From NCBI GenBank assembly GCA_963677225.1, contig OY781923.1, positions 1,674,001-1,738,000 of the forward strand: a stretch of 64,000 bases of DNA. Reading direction: 5' to 3'. The notes beneath the pieces are model-generated. The model was not told the origin of the DNA. It did no database searches and worked only from the letters and a program-made list of their open reading frames with translations. Made by a program: the position numbers and the translations under genes. Below, in pieces: positions 60,420-64,000 of this stretch (positions are counted from its first letter, which is position 1; each line of letters opens with the position of its first letter). Origin of the DNA: SABI01 sp028532915. Lineage in GTDB: Bacteria > Spirochaetota > Spirochaetia > Sphaerochaetales > Sphaerochaetaceae.

Positions 60420-61361
60420 GTGTCCGTAGTCACAATGAAAAGCCTGCTCGAATCAGGCGTACATTTTGGTCACCAGACCAAAAGATGGAATCCAAAGATG
60501 GCCCGCTTTATCTTCTCAGAAAGAAACGGGATCCATATCATCGATCTTCAGAAGACAAGTGCCTGTATTGTAGAGGCATACGATGCTGTCAGAGCTCAGG
60601 TCAAAAACGGTAAACCTATTCTTTTCATAGGTACCAAGAAACAGGCTCAGCAGACAATCGAAAACGAAGCTAAACGCTGTGGAATGCCGTATGTCAACAA
60701 CAGATGGCTCGGCGGTATGCTTACCAACTTCACAACTATCAAAAAATCAATCAACCGCTTGAAAAAGCTTGAGAAAGAGGAACTCGACGGTACGCTGCAA
60801 AGTTATACCAAAAAAGAGATCGCTCTCCATCTCAAAGAAAAGAATAAGTTAGAGAAAAACCTCGGCGGTATCAAAGAGATGAAAGAATTGCCCGGTGCGA
60901 TCTTTATCATCGATACCAAAAAGGAATCTATCGCAGTAGCAGAGGCAAAGCGTCTCGGTATCCCCGTGATCGCTGTCGTCGATACTAACTGCGATCCCAC
61001 AAACATCGATTATCCCATCCCGGGTAACGATGATGCTATCAGAGCGATCTCTCTGTTCGTAGAGATCATCGCGAATGCAGTGTTGGATGCCGACAATGAA
61101 GTCGGAATCGAAATCATCGAAACCCTCCCTGAACTCGAAACAGCTGTCAAGGAGGTTGAAGAACCTGTCGAAGAAGAAGCTCCTGCAGCCGAGGAAGAGG
61201 AAGTTGTCTTCGCAACCGATGATGAGGTCACTGACTATACCAAATTCGATGCAGATCTAGCCGCACCGAAAGAAGAGGAAGAGGAAGTCTCTAAAGTCAA
61301 GGCTGTCAAGGTTACCGAAGGCGGTATAGAGGTCGACGAAGAGATCCTTTACGAAGATTAA
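60420..61361 (+). CDS. rpsB: 30S ribosomal protein S2, with acidic C-terminal extension
   Basis: 313 residues, against about 240 for E. coli S2. GTG start at 60420, five bases after AGGAGG, gives the normal N-terminus SVVTMKSLLESGVHFGHQTK; the ATG at 60435 would be too short. The S2 body ends near residue 235 (RAISLFVEIIANAVLDADNE). The remaining 75 residues are very acidic (EEPVEEEAPAAEEEEVVFAT). First gene of rpsB-tsf-frr-uppS-cdsA, preceded by a hairpin leader. Confidence 0.97.
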   Translation: MSVVTMKSLLESGVHFGHQTKRWNPKMARFIFSERNGIHIIDLQKTSACIVEAYDAVRAQVKNGKPILFIGTKKQAQQTIENEAKRCGMPYVNNRWLGGMLTNFTTIKKSINRLKKLEKEELDGTLQSYTKKEIALHLKEKNKLEKNLGGIKEMKELPGAIFIIDTKKESIAVAEAKRLGIPVIAVVDTNCDPTNIDYPIPGNDDAIRAISLFVEIIANAVLDADNEVGIEIIETLPELETAVKEVEEPVEEEAPAAEEEEVVFATDDEVTDYTKFDADLAAPKEEEEEVSKVKAVKVTEGGIEVDEEILYED

Positions 61362-61381
61362 TCGAAAACAAGGAGTTATTC

Positions 61382-62224
61382 ATGGCAATTAGCGCAAAAA
61401 TAGTTAAAGAACTGCGTGACGCTACCGGCGCAGGTATGATGGATTGTAAGAAAGCTCTTGTCGAATCCGATGGAGATTTCGCAAAAGCTGAAAAGATTCT
61501 GAAAGAGATGGGACTCGCTGCAGTAGCAAAAAGAGCAGGAAGAGCAACCAATAACGGAAGAGCATTCACAGCAATCAGAGACGGAAAGGCTGTCATTCTT
61601 GAAATGGCCTGTGAAACTGACTTTGTCGCCCGTAACGTCGATTTCATCGCTCTCGGCGAACAGCTGTGCAACGATATCATCGATAACGGATATACCGAGA
61701 TTTGTCCTGAACTTGAAAATCAGGTACAGGGACTGATCACTAAGATCAAAGAGAACATGTCTCTGAAAAGATTCGAGGTGTTTGATGTTGACTCCTCCAC
61801 TCTGGCCAGTGCCTACATCCACGGAGAAGGAACTCTCGCGACCCTCGTTCTGCTCACTTCAACCGATGCTGAAGCGATCGGGAAAGATGAAGTTAAGGAA
61901 CTGTCCAACGACCTTGCTCTTCATGTAGCGGCATTCAACCCTCTGTATCTGGACAAGAGCGATGTTGATGAAGCCTATGTGAACGAGAATAAAGAGATTT
62001 TCACCAAACAGGCTCTCTCGCTGGGTAAACCGGAGAAGGTCGTAGCAGGTATCGTTCAGGGAAAACTCAACAAGCACTTCACTGAGATCTGCTTCATGCA
62101 GCAGGCATTTGTCAAAGATGACAGTATGAGTGTAGAAAAAGTTCTCCAGAAAGTTTCCAAAGAAGTTGGTGCGACATTGAAAGTTGTCAGCTATACTTGT
62201 TATAAAGTCGGTGTTGACGCTTAA
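61382..62224 (+). CDS. tsf: Elongation factor Ts
   Basis: Nucleotide exchange factor for EF-Tu. 280 residues, normal. VKELRDATGAGMMDCKKAL is the N-terminal UBA-like domain and CETDFVARN carries the Asp-Phe that displaces Mg from EF-Tu. AAGGAG lies seven bases before the ATG. Immediately downstream of rpsB. Confidence 0.97.
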   Translation: MAISAKIVKELRDATGAGMMDCKKALVESDGDFAKAEKILKEMGLAAVAKRAGRATNNGRAFTAIRDGKAVILEMACETDFVARNVDFIALGEQLCNDIIDNGYTEICPELENQVQGLITKIKENMSLKRFEVFDVDSSTLASAYIHGEGTLATLVLLTSTDAEAIGKDEVKELSNDLALHVAAFNPLYLDKSDVDEAYVNENKEIFTKQALSLGKPEKVVAGIVQGKLNKHFTEICFMQQAFVKDDSMSVEKVLQKVSKEVGATLKVVSYTCYKVGVDA

Positions 62225-62243
62225 AGACGATCAATTACGATCC

Positions 62244-62270
62244 ACACCGTCTCGAAAAGAGGCGGTGTTT
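62244..62270 (+). terminator. Hairpin between tsf and frr, weak terminator or attenuator
   Basis: Ten-bp stem ACACCGTCTC with GAGGCGGTGT (one G-T pair), loop GAAAA, then TTACTGTT. The T tract is too short for efficient termination, so it may attenuate or process the rpsB-tsf mRNA before frr. Confidence 0.5.
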
Positions 62271-62286
62271 ACTGTTGGAGGATGAT

Positions 62287-62841
62287 ATGAAAGCAATTTT
62301 AGATACCTGCGAATCTAAAATGAAAAAGAGTGTTGCGAGTCTATCGCATGAGTACACCTCATTACGCACCGGCAGAGCTTCTGCCGCTCTTTTTGACAAG
62401 ATAAAAGTCGATTACTACGGACAGGAGACACCTCTTTCCCAGGTGGCAAGTATCTCGGTTCCTGAAGCGCGGCTTGTCGTGATTCAGCCGTGGGATAAGA
62501 GTCTTCTCGCCCCGATCGAAAGAGCTATTCTGAAATCGGAACTGGGCCTTAATCCCAACAACGACGGAAAACTTCTCAGGATCAACTTCCCTCCCCTCAC
62601 CGAGGAGAGACGTAAAGAACTTGCTAAGAGTGCTAAGAACACCAGCGAACAGTTCAAAGTAGCCATCCGCAATATTCGCAGAGAAGCCATTGACGAACTG
62701 AAGAAAAAACAGAAAGCGAGTGAAATATCTGAAGATGAGCTCAAAGACGGTGAGAACAAAGTTCAGAAGATGACTGACACGTATATCGGACAAGTCAGCG
62801 ATCTGGCAGGTGAGAAAGAAAAAGAGATCTTGGACATCTGA
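62287..62841 (+). CDS. frr: Ribosome recycling factor
   Basis: 184 residues, normal. TSLRTGRASAALFDKIKVDYYG and EARLVVIQPWDKSLLAPIER are family blocks; IRNIRREAIDELKKKQK is the long-helix part. ATG at 62287 follows GGAGG by five bases. RRF works with EF-G in recycling; the EFG2-like protein at 37.8 kb is a plausible partner. pyrH, usually placed between tsf and frr, is absent. Confidence 0.97.
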   Translation: MKAILDTCESKMKKSVASLSHEYTSLRTGRASAALFDKIKVDYYGQETPLSQVASISVPEARLVVIQPWDKSLLAPIERAILKSELGLNPNNDGKLLRINFPPLTEERRKELAKSAKNTSEQFKVAIRNIRREAIDELKKKQKASEISEDELKDGENKVQKMTDTYIGQVSDLAGEKEKEILDI

Positions 62842-62863
62842 TGCTGCAGAGATTGGACTGAAG

Positions 62864-63568
62864 ATGCAAGAAAACAAATATCCTGACCATATCGGAATAA
62901 TCATGGACGGTAACGGGAGATGGGCCACCAAACGCTCACTCCCGCGTACCATGGGACATTTCGAAGGTATAAAAGCCGCTAAACGGGTAGTCAAGGCAGC
63001 TACCGAATTACAGATTCCCTACATTACCTTCTATGTATTCTCGACTGAGAACTGGAGAAGGCCGAAGGAAGAGGTAAAGTACCTGATGAATCTTCTCTCA
63101 TCCAGGCTCTTCAGCGAGACCGATTTCTACAACAGACTCGGTGCAAAGATCCTCATCAGAGGAGATCTCGACAAATTCCCTAAGGATGTCGCCGCCACGA
63201 TGGATGCAACCCAGGAAGCAACCAGAGATAATGAGAAGATCACAGTCTCACTTGCGGTTAACTACGGAGGGCAGGATGAGATCATCCGTGCAGTCAGAAA
63301 ATGGGCGAAATTTACTGAAGACCGGCCTTGTCTGAATACCGAAACTCTGCGGACATTCTTCGATCACCCTTTTATCCCTCCTGTCGATCTTATCATCAGA
63401 ACCGGCGGAGAAAAACGTCTTTCAAATTTTTTATTATGGGATTCAGCCTATGCGGAACTTGCGTTCTTTGATACACTTTGGCCGCAATGGGGGGCTGCAG
63501 AATTGAAAAATGCATGTGAAGACTTTGCAGGGAGAACTCGACGTTTCGGGGGTGTTCTGAATGAATAG
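62864..63568 (+). CDS. uppS: Undecaprenyl diphosphate synthase
   Basis: cis-Prenyltransferase that makes the C55 lipid carrier for cell-wall synthesis. 234 residues from ATG 62864 (the open frame upstream overlaps frr). DHIGIIMDGNGRWATKR holds the catalytic Asp, TFYVFSTENWRRP and LIIRTGGEKRLSNFLLWDSAY are typical. Somewhat shorter than the E. coli enzyme (about 250). Overlaps cdsA by eight bases. Confidence 0.95.
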   Translation: MQENKYPDHIGIIMDGNGRWATKRSLPRTMGHFEGIKAAKRVVKAATELQIPYITFYVFSTENWRRPKEEVKYLMNLLSSRLFSETDFYNRLGAKILIRGDLDKFPKDVAATMDATQEATRDNEKITVSLAVNYGGQDEIIRAVRKWAKFTEDRPCLNTETLRTFFDHPFIPPVDLIIRTGGEKRLSNFLLWDSAYAELAFFDTLWPQWGAAELKNACEDFAGRTRRFGGVLNE

Positions 63569-64000
63569 TGTTGTGAAGAGGGTGTTGCTCACCTTCACGG
63601 CGGTGCCGGCCTTATTCTCTCTCATATATTTTTTCCCCCACTTCAATCATCTTCCATTTGCCCTCCTGACAGTCGGTGCTGTCATCATCGGTTCTGTTGA
63701 GATGAGAAAGATATTCTTCAGCGGGACCGAGAAACACTTCTACCTCATTTTTCTTTCTGCAGCACTGCCGGTGCTCACCTACATCGAACAATCTTTCGCT
63801 TGTGGTACCCGTTACCTACCCTTATATATGATAACAGTCGTATCGGTCATCATGAGTGTCGAGATCTTCTCTGGTACTTCAGACCATTTTACAGCTTCTA
63901 TAGAGAGAGTGGCGAAATCGATTCTTCTTTTCATTTATCCCGGAGTCTTTGCCCTGTTTCTTGTCTACATCCTCTTTATGGAACATACGACTTTCCTCCT
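63561..64000 (+). CDS. cdsA: Phosphatidate cytidylyltransferase, N-terminal part
   Basis: About 146 residues before the window ends, with no stop. ATG at 63561 overlaps the uppS stop by eight bases. Visible is a polytopic membrane protein with at least four hydrophobic segments: RVLLTFTAVPALFSLIYFFP, ALLTVGAVIIGSVEM, YLIFLSAALPVLTYI and LLFIYPGVFALFLVYI. The catalytic C-terminal signature is out of the window, so identification rests on the fold of the N-terminus and on position next to uppS, the usual place of cdsA. Confidence 0.8.
   Translation, partial: MNSVVKRVLLTFTAVPALFSLIYFFPHFNHLPFALLTVGAVIIGSVEMRKIFFSGTEKHFYLIFLSAALPVLTYIEQSFACGTRYLPLYMITVVSVIMSVEIFSGTSDHFTASIERVAKSILLFIYPGVFALFLVYILFMEHTTFL

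Noticed and set aside
1..64000. CRISPR arrays, insertion sequences, prophage or integrase genes
   Set aside because: No repeated spacer arrays, transposases, recombinases or terminal repeats were seen; gene content is core-like throughout.

Overview
The window reads as a continuous piece of a spirochaete chromosome (Spirochaetota, most likely Treponemataceae or Sphaerochaetaceae; no species can be named). The pointers are: a V-type ATPase operon in the order E, DUF2764, A, B, D, I, K; a mitochondrial EFG2-like elongation factor G next to a second EF-G-like GTPase; the run rpsB-tsf-frr-uppS-cdsA without pyrH; an LptD-like outer-membrane protein beside uvrA; and a bacterial XPB helicase with its partner. 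Base composition is moderate, genes are densely packed with many 4-base start/stop overlaps, and I see no insertion sequence, prophage, CRISPR array or frameshifted gene.

Layout. 1-5.9 kb, minus strand: gap, pgk, tpiA, secG, a flavodoxin-like protein, a secreted PpiC-type isomerase, nusB and map (cut by the window edge). 5.9-17 kb, minus: ispG, uvrA, an LptD-like protein, phoH, a 7TM-HD phosphodiesterase, ybeY and a CBS/CorC protein, the last four being a widely conserved ribosome/RNA-quality and c-di-AMP cluster. 17.1-24.5 kb, minus: the V-ATPase operon, with a clear promoter and a strong terminator. 24.6-33.4 kb: a membrane 4Fe-4S protein, uridine phosphorylase, mutS2, rsgA, a pentapeptide-repeat protein with a cysteine-rich head, a metallo-beta-lactamase-fold hydrolase, rluD, yggS, a GNAT acetyltransferase and tRNA-Val(TAC).

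33.6-42 kb, plus: an amylosucrase-like GH13 enzyme, a Zn/Cd/Pb P-type ATPase with a probable metalloregulator operator over its promoter, and the two EF-G paralogues. 42-50.5 kb: trmB and mfd (minus), an inositol-monophosphatase-family enzyme, a three-gene minus operon (ACT-domain protein, small P-loop NTPase, queuosine-precursor-type transporter), nrdR and a dGTPase. 50.5-57.7 kb: a membrane protein, aroK, aroC, the XPB helicase and its partner, then a convergent aroDE fusion. 57.8-64 kb, plus: an ABC-F ATPase, maf, rpsB, tsf, frr, uppS and the start of cdsA.

Most genes are core housekeeping. The parts most worth a second look are the XPB helicase pair inside the shikimate cluster, the reduced V-ATPase whose K subunit keeps a complete sodium-ligand set, the EF-G-like protein lacking the catalytic histidine, the ACT/NTPase/transporter operon, the pentapeptide protein, and several palindromic control sites. 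Promoters and operators were read by eye only.
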